Of a DNA stretch of 64,000 nt, positions 9,116-16,508 are shown one piece after another (position 1 is the stretch's first letter; every line of letters begins with the position of its first letter). Source of the stretch: Paraburkholderia kirstenboschensis (GTDB taxonomy: Bacteria; Pseudomonadota; Gammaproteobacteria; Burkholderiales; Burkholderiaceae); contig NZ_CAJHCR010000002.1 in the NCBI RefSeq assembly GCF_904848585.1, positions 124,001 to 188,000 on the forward strand. The letters run 5' to 3'. Position numbers and translations under genes: made by a program. The notes under the pieces were generated by a model. That model saw only the letters and a list, made by a program, of their open reading frames with translations. It ran no database searches and had not been told where the DNA came from.

Positions 9116-9149
9116 GATGTCTTCTCCCGCGTGTAGTGGTTATGCCGCG

Positions 9150-9449
9150 CTAGCTGCGCTTCGCGCCGCCGTTGCCGCGCGACCTGGCGGCGGTGCGGGG
9201 CTGCGCTGCTTCCGCTGCCTCCGCGCTCTCGTCGTCGATTGCTTCCGCCGCGCGTCGCCCCTTCCCCGACTGGTCCGCAGCCGCCGGCGGCTCGGCGTCG
9301 CCCGCGTCGCCTTCTGCTTCGATCTGTGCCTGCGCGCGCAGCCAGTAATCGTCGGGCCGTCCTTCGGGCGAGCCGTCGCTTTCCCATAGCTCATACGCGC
9401 GCTTGCGAATTCGATCCTCTACTGTCGGTTCGACCGGTGAGCCTGCCAT
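9150..9449 (-). CDS. DUF2934 domain protein
   Basis: A 99-residue protein. The segment EDRIRKRAYELWESDGSPEGRPDDYWLRAQAQIE is the full DUF2934 signature, a roughly 35-residue helical domain common in proteobacterial small proteins and of unknown function. The remainder is a low-complexity Ala/Glu/Arg tail ending in a basic GNGGAKRS. I choose the ATG at 9449 because GGAG precedes it by six bases; an in-frame ATG four codons upstream overlaps that site. It is probably the first gene of a minus-strand unit leading into the small acidic protein, the GT4 gene and the HAD-ATPase gene. Confidence 0.75.
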   Translation of the reverse strand: MAGSPVEPTVEDRIRKRAYELWESDGSPEGRPDDYWLRAQAQIEAEGDAGDAEPPAAADQSGKGRRAAEAIDDESAEAAEAAQPRTAARSRGNGGAKRS

Positions 9450-9638
9450 TGCAATCTCCATACGTGTCGTGAGTGGAAAGCACGCGCGCAATGCGGCGGC
9501 TGCGCCGGTGAGGCAGCAAAGCCCGTTCCCATGCAGTACACGTCGAGGCTCGACAGCGCAAGTCGCGGATGCTCACGAATTCAGGCAAAAACTCGCGGTC
9601 ACTCGCGCGTTTGCGCGCTCGCCGTAGCATCGGCCAGT

Positions 9639-9647
9639 TGTTATAAT
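9639..9647 (+). promoter_or_regulatory. Extended -10 promoter for the deoR-type gene
   Basis: TGT-TATAAT matches the extended -10 consensus (TGn-TATAAT) about 80 bases before the regulator start. No good -35 lies at 17 bp, which is tolerated for extended -10 promoters. Confidence 0.5.
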
Positions 9648-9683
9648 TCTTTCAGCAGTTCTGATTCAAATATAACGCCGCTC

Positions 9684-9710
9684 ACACAGCCCACGCAGCC
9701 CACGCAGCCC
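9684..9710 (+). repeat. Three 9-bp direct repeats in the leader of the deoR-type gene
   Basis: acacagccc, acgcagccc and acgcagccc lie head to tail and end 16 bases before the start codon, within the likely transcript leader. They could be a regulator-binding array or a replication-slippage repeat. Confidence 0.7.
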
Positions 9711-9726
9711 ACGCGCCAGGACTCCC

Positions 9727-10452
9727 ATGCCGAAACCCGACCGTCTTCGTGCTCTCGCCGATGCATTGACGAGGCAAAACGTGATGCGCCTGCGCGACGC
9801 CGCGGCTTTGCTGGGTGTGTCCGAAATGACGGTGCGCCGCGACATCGCGGCCAACTCGGATCGCTTCACGTATCTGGGCGGCTATATCGTCAGCGCGACC
9901 GACGTGCCGAACAACGCCGGCTATTCGCTCGAACAGGAAAAGGACCACTTCGCGCAGGCCAAGGCGGAGGCGTCGTCAATCGCCGCGGGGCTTATCGGCG
10001 ACAACGAAACGCTTTTTATCGATTGCGGCACGACGCTCACCACGCTCGCGCGGCTCATTCCGCCTGAGCGGCATGTCACGGTGGTGTGCTATTCGCTGAA
10101 TGTGGCCGAGATTTTGCGGCGCAAGCCGAATGTGCGAATGATCCTGCTTGGCGGCGTATACGTGCCTTCGTCGGATTCGTTCGCGGGCGAGGAAAGCCTG
10201 GAGATGCTGCGCCGCATGGGCATCAACAAGGCGTTTATTTCAGCGGGCGGCGTCGACCCCGCACGCGGCGTCACGTGCTGGAATTTTCACGAAGTGGCGC
10301 TGAAGCAGGCCGCAATGGCGAGCGCCGTCGAACGGCACCTCGTGGTGGACATGAGCAAGTTCGGCGTCGTCAAGGCCGTGCGCTTCTCGCAGGTCGACGA
10401 CTTCGATTCGATCATCACCGAGCGCGGCCAGGAGCACCGCAAGCGCAGATAG
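9727..10452 (+). CDS. DeoR/GlpR-family transcriptional regulator
   Basis: Repressor-type regulator of 241 residues. An N-terminal DeoR winged helix has the family recognition segment LLGVSEMTVRRDIA. The C-terminal DeoRC sugar-phosphate-sensing domain (about 75-235) shows LFIDCGTTLTTLARLIP, the signature of the phospho-sugar-binding loop, and GGVDPARGVTCWNFHEVALKQAAM. It lies tail to tail with the ABC importer/deoC operon (47 bases between the stops), so it most likely controls that operon. DeoR-type proteins usually respond to the phosphorylated intermediate of the pathway, which here would be deoxyribose-5-phosphate or a similar ester. Confidence 0.88.
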   Translation: MPKPDRLRALADALTRQNVMRLRDAAALLGVSEMTVRRDIAANSDRFTYLGGYIVSATDVPNNAGYSLEQEKDHFAQAKAEASSIAAGLIGDNETLFIDCGTTLTTLARLIPPERHVTVVCYSLNVAEILRRKPNVRMILLGGVYVPSSDSFAGEESLEMLRRMGINKAFISAGGVDPARGVTCWNFHEVALKQAAMASAVERHLVVDMSKFGVVKAVRFSQVDDFDSIITERGQEHRKRR

Positions 10453-10499
10453 CGCACATGCTTCAGTCTCTTCATGCGCCCGCGCCCGGCTCAAGACGC

Positions 10500-11570
10500 T
10501 CAGCGCTTGCGTTGCAGCGCGAAGAGCGTCCCGGCAAGCAGAATAAACGCGCCGATAATCACCTTTTGCCAGGTGCTCGGCACGCCGACGAGTATCAGCA
10601 CGCTCTTGATGAGCGTGACCAGCACCACCCCTAGCAGCGTTCCCACCACCGTACCCGTGCCGCCCGTAATGCGGGCGCCACCGAGAATCACGGCGGCGAT
10701 CACGTCGAGTTCGGAGCCGACCAGATCGAACGGATTCGCGAGGCGGTTGTTCGACACGTGCAGAATGCCCGCGATGCCCGCCAGCATGCCCGTATAGCCA
10801 AACACGAACAGATGGATCGCGCGCAGGTTGTAGCCGAGGCGCTCCGCAATCGCAAGCGAGCCGCCCATCGCATAGACGCCGCGGCCCATCATCGTGCGAT
10901 TCAGCAGCCACCACGTGACGACCGCGGCCGCGACCAGCGCGAGGACCGACACGGGCAACACCGCGCGCAAGCCGTCCGCGGTGTGATAGAAAAACAGCGG
11001 AATGCGTCCGAAACGATCCATGCTGTGCGGAATGTTCATGAAGAACGTCGTGCCGATGAACGTCAGCAACAGCCCGCGATACAGATATTGCGTGCCGATC
11101 GTGACGATCAGCGAAGGCGCTTTCAGCCGGTGCACGAGCAGCCCGTTCACCACTCCGAGCACGACGCCGCCGAGCGCGCCGGTGACGAGGATCAGCGCGA
11201 ACGGCGCGTCCGGCCACCACGCGAACACGGCTTTCGTGATGCCGTACATGGTCAGCGCGGCAATTGCGGTGAACGACACGTCGATGCCGCCCGACGCGAG
11301 CACGACGAGCGTGCCGAGCGCGAACAGCGACATCGTGGTCGCCGAATGCAGCAGGTCGAACAGCGTTGCGAACTGGAAGAATCGAGGATTGATTGCGCCG
11401 ACGATCAGGCACGTCACCACGATCAGCGCAACGGTAAACCACTCGGGGTTGCGCGCGAGCCTCGTGCGCAACCCTGGCGGTTCGACGCTCGGCGCGACTT
11501 TGACGACGGTGGGAGTGGTCATGGTCTGCTTCTTGGGCGAGTCGATGCGCGACTGGATGCGCGAGTTCAT
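10500..11570 (-). CDS. Sugar ABC transporter permease (RbsC/LsrC-like)
   Basis: Inner-membrane permease of 356 residues in the BPD_transp_2 family, with about nine to ten hydrophobic segments and the coupling region GGSLAIAERLGYNLRAIHLFVFGYTG facing the ATPase. It is the last gene of the minus-strand operon and starts 15 bases after the ATPase stop. The start is uncertain: the ATG at 11570 lacks a good ribosome site, while an ATG at 11522 (MTTPTVV) follows a weak AAGAAG. Together with the permease at 14300-15373 it would form a heterodimeric channel, as in the Lsr and rhamnose importers. Confidence 0.85.
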   Translation of the reverse strand: MNSRIQSRIDSPKKQTMTTPTVVKVAPSVEPPGLRTRLARNPEWFTVALIVVTCLIVGAINPRFFQFATLFDLLHSATTMSLFALGTLVVLASGGIDVSFTAIAALTMYGITKAVFAWWPDAPFALILVTGALGGVVLGVVNGLLVHRLKAPSLIVTIGTQYLYRGLLLTFIGTTFFMNIPHSMDRFGRIPLFFYHTADGLRAVLPVSVLALVAAAVVTWWLLNRTMMGRGVYAMGGSLAIAERLGYNLRAIHLFVFGYTGMLAGIAGILHVSNNRLANPFDLVGSELDVIAAVILGGARITGGTGTVVGTLLGVVLVTLIKSVLILVGVPSTWQKVIIGAFILLAGTLFALQRKR

Positions 11571-11585
11571 GGCGGTTGACGTCCT

Positions 11586-13133
11586 CTATGCCGCTTCGGA
11601 AAGCAGCGCGTGATACAGATCGGCTTCGCTCAGTTCGTCGGCGCGATATTCGGCGGCCACGCGTCCCTTCTTCATCATCAGAATGCGGTCGCAGTTCTGA
11701 AGAAGCTCGGGCAAGTCGTCGCTGATCAGAATGATGCCTATACCGCGTTGCGACAGCCGCTGCATGATCCGGTAGATGATGTCCTTGGAGCCCACGTCCA
11801 CGCCCACGGTCGGTCCGTGCAGAATCAGCACACGCGGGTCGATGGCGAGCCAGCGGCCGATCAGCACGCGTTGCTGGTTGCCGCCCGACAGTGACTGCAC
11901 CGGTTTGTCGACGCCAGGCGTTGCGATCTGCAAATCCTTCACGGTCTGTTCGGCGAGCGCTTGAGCACGCGTGCGGTCGATCTGGCCGAAGCGGTCGCGC
12001 AGGCTCGAAATCATCGCGGTGATCACATTGTCGCGAATCGGTTTGTCGAGAAAAAGGCCCTCGTTCAAGCGGTCTTCTGGCACATAGCCGATCCGATGGC
12101 GCTTCGCGTCGGAAGGCGTGCGCAGCGCGATGTGCTGCCCGTCGAGCAGCACATCGCCCGACTGCGCCGGCGCAACGCCCGCCAGCGCGCGCGCAAGTTC
12201 GTTGCGCCCGGAATCGAGCAGCCCGGTAACGCCGAGAATCTCGCCGCCGTGCAGTTTGAACGAGACGTCGCTGAACTGGCCCGCGCGCGTGAAGCCGCGC
12301 ACGTCGAGCACGATGTCCTGCGCATGAGCGCTCTCGCGGTAACGTTCGTTCGACAGATGGCGGCCCGTCATCAGTTCGCTGATCTGCGCCTTGGTGAACT
12401 CAGCAATGGGTCCCTGCGCCATTTTCTGTCCGTCGCGCAGCACGATCACCTCGCCGCCGATCGCGTAGCACTCGTCGAGCTTGTGACTCACGAACAGCAC
12501 CGTCACGCCTTGCGCGCGAAGGTTCGCGAGCACTGCGATCAGATTGTCGACTTCTTTTTGCGTAAGCGACGTAGTGGGCTCGTCCATGATGACGAACTTC
12601 GCCTCGCTCGCAATCGCGCGGGCAATGGCCACGAGCTGGCGCGTCGCAAGCGGCAATTGCTCGATCAGCGTTGATTGAAACTCGCTGTTGCCTGGCAGGC
12701 CGACGGCTTCGAGCGCGCGCGCTGCGGTGGCGGCGAGCACGCGGCGATCGAATGTGCGCGCGAGCCGCCCCTCGTGTGTCGCAAGCTCCGACGTGAGCGC
12801 GACGTTTTCGGCGACGCTCATGTTGGGCAGCAGCGAGAGGTCCTGATATACGGTTTCGATGCCGGCGGCGAGCGCCTCGAGCGCGGAGAGCCGCGCGTGC
12901 GGCACGCCCTCGATAAGCAGTTGCCCCTCGTCCGGCGGTTGCGCGCCGGAAATGATCTTGATCAGCGTGCTCTTGCCGCAGCCGTTTTCGCCGAGCAGGT
13001 GATAGATCTGCCCGCGCTGGAACGAGAGGCTCACACCACGCAATGCATGCACGCCGGTAAAGCGCTTATGCACGCCGACCACTTCCAGGAAAGGTTGCGG
13101 CAACGGCGCGGAAGATACGTCTTGTTGATTCAT
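11586..13133 (-). CDS. Sugar ABC transporter ATP-binding protein (RbsA-like, two NBDs)
   Basis: Cytoplasmic ATPase of 515 residues made of two fused nucleotide-binding domains. The first (about 12-245) has Walker A GENGCGKST and Walker B KFVIMDEPTTSL. The second (about 260-505) has a degenerate P-loop, GLLDSGRNE, with a good signature LSGGNQQRVLIGRWL and a Walker-B-like VLILHGPTVGVDVG where the usual Asp-Glu is changed (LHGPT). One intact and one degenerate site is normal for RbsA-type proteins, but His-Gly in the second Walker B is notable. It sits 60 bases after the binding-protein gene and 15 before the last permease. Confidence 0.9.
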   Translation of the reverse strand: MNQQDVSSAPLPQPFLEVVGVHKRFTGVHALRGVSLSFQRGQIYHLLGENGCGKSTLIKIISGAQPPDEGQLLIEGVPHARLSALEALAAGIETVYQDLSLLPNMSVAENVALTSELATHEGRLARTFDRRVLAATAARALEAVGLPGNSEFQSTLIEQLPLATRQLVAIARAIASEAKFVIMDEPTTSLTQKEVDNLIAVLANLRAQGVTVLFVSHKLDECYAIGGEVIVLRDGQKMAQGPIAEFTKAQISELMTGRHLSNERYRESAHAQDIVLDVRGFTRAGQFSDVSFKLHGGEILGVTGLLDSGRNELARALAGVAPAQSGDVLLDGQHIALRTPSDAKRHRIGYVPEDRLNEGLFLDKPIRDNVITAMISSLRDRFGQIDRTRAQALAEQTVKDLQIATPGVDKPVQSLSGGNQQRVLIGRWLAIDPRVLILHGPTVGVDVGSKDIIYRIMQRLSQRGIGIILISDDLPELLQNCDRILMMKKGRVAAEYRADELSEADLYHALLSEAA

Positions 13134-13193
13134 GATGATCGGTCGCGGTGTCGAGGCGCGCCCACCGGACGCGCCTCGAAGTGAACAACGGAA

Positions 13194-14198
13194 TCAGAAC
13201 GGATACTGCTTGTAGTTCGACTTGTCGACGTTCACCCAGCCCTGGCCGCGCACGATGATGCCCTTGCCCGGACCCTTCGCGACCGTCACCTTCGTGTAGC
13301 CGGGAATGCCGAGATCCGCGCCGTTCTCCACTGCCTTGCCGTCCACCAGCATCTTCGCGACCTTGTTCATCGCGATGCCGGCGAGCTTGGGATCCCAGAA
13401 CGCAATGCCGTTGATCGCGCCGCTTTCGAGGAACTTGCCGGCCTCGGTCGGCAGACCTGTACCGTACACGCAGATTTTGCCCTGCATGCCCGCTTCCTCG
13501 ACGGCACGGCCGATGCCGATCACGTCCAGCGACGACGAGCCCTGGAAGCCTTTCAGATCCGGATGTTTGCGCAGTACTTCCTTCGCGACTTCATAAGCGC
13601 GCTCGCCGTCGTTGTTGGTTTCGAGTTTCGGCTCGACCAGATTCATCTTCGCGTATTTGGCCTTCGCGTTGCCGATGCCGCCGTCGGCCCATTGGACCTG
13701 CGAGCGGCTGCCGAGCGAGCCGACCAGCACGGCCCATTTGCCCTCGTTGTGCATGCACGAAGCAAGGCGTTCGTTCAGACCGGCGCCATAAGCGGTATTG
13801 TCGAAGGCCTCGATGTCGACCATCGTGTTCTTCGCGTTGTCCGCTTCATGCGTGACCACCTTGATGCCGCGATCCATCGCCTTCTTCAGCGCCGGTTCGA
13901 GCGTCGGCGGATCGTAGGGCACCACGGCGATCGCGTTCACTTTCTTCGCGATCAGGTCTTCGATGATCTTTAGTTGCTGCGCCGCGTCCGCCCGGCCGGG
14001 TCCCGTCTGGTACGCGGTCACGCCTGGGTTGTCCTTCGCGAACTCCTTGACGCCTTCGTCCATCCGGTTGAACCAGTTGATACCCGTCACCTTGACGACC
14101 GTGACAATCGTCTCGTTGGTCGCGGCCTGCGCCGCGGCGATCACGCCCACCGTAAGAGCGGCTGCTGCGAGCGCGGCGCCCAGTCGAGTCAATTTCAT
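13194..14198 (-). CDS. Periplasmic sugar-binding protein of the ABC importer
   Basis: A 334-residue periplasmic binding protein (Peripla_BP_4 type, LsrB/RhaS-like) with a clear Sec signal peptide (MKLTRLGAALAAAALTVGVI, cleavage after AQA at about residue 25). The body shows VKVTGINWFNRMDEGVKEF, an Asp-Pro-Pro hinge-like VVPYDPPTLEPAL and a GTGLPTEAGKFLESG segment typical of pentose and deoxy-sugar binders. The ribosome site AAGGAG is strong. The ligand is inferred from the neighbours (a PfkB kinase and deoC) to be deoxyribose or a related sugar; rhamnose- or autoinducer-2-type ligands are the alternatives. Confidence 0.88.
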   Translation of the reverse strand: MKLTRLGAALAAAALTVGVIAAAQAATNETIVTVVKVTGINWFNRMDEGVKEFAKDNPGVTAYQTGPGRADAAQQLKIIEDLIAKKVNAIAVVPYDPPTLEPALKKAMDRGIKVVTHEADNAKNTMVDIEAFDNTAYGAGLNERLASCMHNEGKWAVLVGSLGSRSQVQWADGGIGNAKAKYAKMNLVEPKLETNNDGERAYEVAKEVLRKHPDLKGFQGSSSLDVIGIGRAVEEAGMQGKICVYGTGLPTEAGKFLESGAINGIAFWDPKLAGIAMNKVAKMLVDGKAVENGADLGIPGYTKVTVAKGPGKGIIVRGQGWVNVDKSNYKQYPF

Positions 14199-14299
14199 GC
14201 AAAGTCTCCTTTATCGTTCGATGTCGCCCGTGCTGGCCGTGTCAGCCGTCGCGAACAGGCAGGGCAACCTGTCCGCCTTTACCGAAAACCCGCTATGCG

Positions 14300-15373
14300 C
14301 TAACGCCTGGGCGTCGCCCCCGCACTGCCGGAAGCCGGCCTCTGCGTGGGCTGGGCGGAACCTCCTCCGCCGCCGAAACCGAAGATCGCCCGTACGCGTT
14401 CACCGCCCGCAAACGCCAGCGAGAGCAGCAGCAGAAAGCCCCACGCGCAGTCGCCGAAAAACTGCGACACGCCCAGCAGATTGAAGAGGCTCGACAGAAA
14501 CTGCAGCACCGTCGCTGCGAAAAACACGCAGATGATGCGGCCATGCCCGCCTGCGGGATTCACGCCGCCCATCACCGCGATCAGGATCGCGATCAGCAGA
14601 TAGGAGTTGCCGTAGTCCCATTTCGCGCTGGATGTATGCGTCGCGCTGATCAGGCCGGCGAGCGAAGCCAGCACGCCGCACATCGCGTAAGTGGTGATCA
14701 GCATGCGCGCGCGCGGAATGCCCGCGTAGAACGCGGCCTTCGGATTCGTGCCCATCAGATAGAGACGCAGGCCGAATGGGCTGCGCTTGAGCAGCCATCC
14801 CAGCACGATCACCGCAGCAAGAAAGATGCAGAACGCAATCGGCACCTGCAACACGGTGCCGTTGCCGATATCCGACAAGGGCTCGACATAATCGACATGC
14901 ACCGACGCGCCGTTGCTGATCACGACCGCGAAGCCGGTAAACAGCAACTGCGTGCCGAGCGTGCAAAGAATCGGTGTGAGCCTGAGGCGCGCGATCACCA
15001 CGCCGTTGAGCAGGCCGCCGAGCAGCCCCATGATGAGTACGATCGCGCAGAAGAGCGACGTGTACAGCACCGGCGAATCGTCGCCGTTGACAAAGCGCGG
15101 CACGAGCATCGCGGCGACCATGCCCGACAGGTTCGCGAGCCCGACACCGGACAGGTCGATGCCGCCGTTGCCCGACACCATCGACAGCATGATGCCGAGC
15201 GCGAGCAAGCCGAGTTCCGGCAGTTGGCCGCCCATCGACTGAAGATTGTCGATATCGACGAACTGGCCGCGCGAGAGCCACGTCGCGACCAGCACGACGA
15301 GCACGTTGACGATCAGCAGAAAATTAAGTTGCCGGTCGGCAAACAGTTTTCCCGCAGCAAACGAAGACTTCAT
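14300..15373 (-). CDS. Sugar ABC transporter permease, second subunit
   Basis: A 357-residue BPD_transp_2 permease with about ten hydrophobic stretches. It contains GLLALGIMLSMVSGNGGIDLSGVGLANLSG, the conserved TM2-TM3 region of the RbsC family, and the ATPase-facing GTNPKAAFYAGIPRARMLITTYAMCG. The C-terminus has a Gly/Ser/Pro-rich tail (GGGGSAQPTQRPASGSAG). It follows the kinase gene by 34 bases and precedes the binding-protein gene by 101, in the same orientation. The two permeases of this operon are different enough to form a heterodimer. Confidence 0.86.
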   Translation of the reverse strand: MKSSFAAGKLFADRQLNFLLIVNVLVVLVATWLSRGQFVDIDNLQSMGGQLPELGLLALGIMLSMVSGNGGIDLSGVGLANLSGMVAAMLVPRFVNGDDSPVLYTSLFCAIVLIMGLLGGLLNGVVIARLRLTPILCTLGTQLLFTGFAVVISNGASVHVDYVEPLSDIGNGTVLQVPIAFCIFLAAVIVLGWLLKRSPFGLRLYLMGTNPKAAFYAGIPRARMLITTYAMCGVLASLAGLISATHTSSAKWDYGNSYLLIAILIAVMGGVNPAGGHGRIICVFFAATVLQFLSSLFNLLGVSQFFGDCAWGFLLLLSLAFAGGERVRAIFGFGGGGGSAQPTQRPASGSAGATPRR

Positions 15374-15407
15374 GGCGCTGACGATCTCCCTGACACTGCA
15401 CGAATGA

Positions 15408-16370
15408 TTACGAAGCCTGCGCTGTCTGACCCGACTCGCTCAGTACACGGTTCACTTCGGCGAGCGTCGGCATTGAAGGCGCCGTGCCCGCGCGCGTGAC
15501 GGATATGCCTGCGAGCGCGCAGCCGAAACGCATGGCGGAAATCGCATCCTCGCCGCGCGCGAGTGCGGCCGCGAAGCCGCCTGTGAAGCCGTCGCCCGCG
15601 CCGGCGGTTTCGACCACCGCGCCGCAGCGAAACGCGGGCAACCATATCGATTGGCTCGCGTCATGCAGCAATGCGCCGCCCTCGCCGAGCGTCACGATCA
15701 CGGTGCCGACGCCTTTCGCGAGCAGTACGTCGGCTGCACGCCGCGCGTCGTCCACGTTCGCGATCGGCACGCCCGTCAGCGCGGAAGCTTCGGTTTCGTT
15801 CGGCGTGATGTAGTCGCACAACGGGAAGATGTCGTCGTCGAGCGGCAATGCGGGCGCAGGATTGAACACCGTCGTGACGCCATGCTTGCGCGCCACTTCC
15901 AGTCCGCGCCGCGCGGCCGGCAGCGGCTGTTCAAGTTGCGTGACGAAGACGCGCGAGCCCGCTATATCGGCTTCAATAGCGTCGACGTCGGCCGCGCTCA
16001 GCGTCCCCGCCGCGCCCGCTGCAACGATGATTGCGTTCATGCCGGTGGTGTCGTCGACGAAGATATGCGCGGCGCCCGTGGAGACGCCTTCGACAACCGA
16101 GGCGCGCGCCGTGATGCCTTCGCGCTCCCATGTTGCTTGTGCAATGGAGCCGAATGCGTCGTTGCCGATGCGCGTGCAGAACACGACCTCAGCGCCCGCG
16201 CGTGCCGCGGCGACCGCCTGGTTCGAGCCCTTGCCGCCTGGCCCCATCGCAAACGCGGAGCCCGCAATGGTCTCGCCGACGAGCGGCATGCGCGCCGCGC
16301 GAAACGTTAGATCGGTCACGTAGATGCCGAGAATGACGACGCGTCCGCTCTGTTGTGGCTGCGAGCTCAT
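15408..16370 (-). CDS. PfkB-family sugar kinase (ribokinase/deoxyribokinase-like)
   Basis: Cytoplasmic carbohydrate kinase of 320 residues. The N-terminal GGKGSNQAVAAARAG is PfkB signature 1 in the ribokinase form, and AGAGDGFTGGFAAALARG holds signature 2 with the catalytic Asp. FNPAPA and PNETEASALTG are further ribokinase-type motifs. With deoC in the same operon the simplest role is phosphorylation of 2-deoxyribose (DeoK-like), producing the substrate of DeoC; a ribokinase role is possible. The start overlaps the stop of a 32-codon reading frame by ATGA. Confidence 0.87.
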   Translation of the reverse strand: MSSQPQQSGRVVILGIYVTDLTFRAARMPLVGETIAGSAFAMGPGGKGSNQAVAAARAGAEVVFCTRIGNDAFGSIAQATWEREGITARASVVEGVSTGAAHIFVDDTTGMNAIIVAAGAAGTLSAADVDAIEADIAGSRVFVTQLEQPLPAARRGLEVARKHGVTTVFNPAPALPLDDDIFPLCDYITPNETEASALTGVPIANVDDARRAADVLLAKGVGTVIVTLGEGGALLHDASQSIWLPAFRCGAVVETAGAGDGFTGGFAAALARGEDAISAMRFGCALAGISVTRAGTAPSMPTLAEVNRVLSESGQTAQAS

Positions 16371-16465
16371 GAGCGCAGCCCTCCTCGCGAGGTGTTCATC
16401 GCAGCGCGATGCGGCGCGTGCCGCACCACGTGGTCCGTCAACAGCAGGTAAAAAGTGTTCAGCAC
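16367..16465 (-). CDS. Candidate 32-residue coupled leader peptide before the sugar kinase
   Basis: Between the aldehyde dehydrogenase and the kinase gene lies a GTG-initiated frame of 32 codons (MLNTFYLLLTDHVVRHAPHR...). It is preceded by an excellent ribosome site (GGAGGAG, five bases upstream of the GTG). Its TGA stop overlaps the kinase ATG as ATGA, and the kinase itself has only a GAGGAGGG inside this frame as a ribosome site. Translation of the small frame therefore probably couples to the kinase. The peptide has no recognisable domain. Confidence 0.5.
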   Translation of the reverse strand: MLNTFYLLLTDHVVRHAPHRAAMNTSRGGLRS

Positions 16466-16508
16466 GTTGTCTCCTCCATTTTCTGGTTGGCGTGCATATG
16501 CTGCGCGG

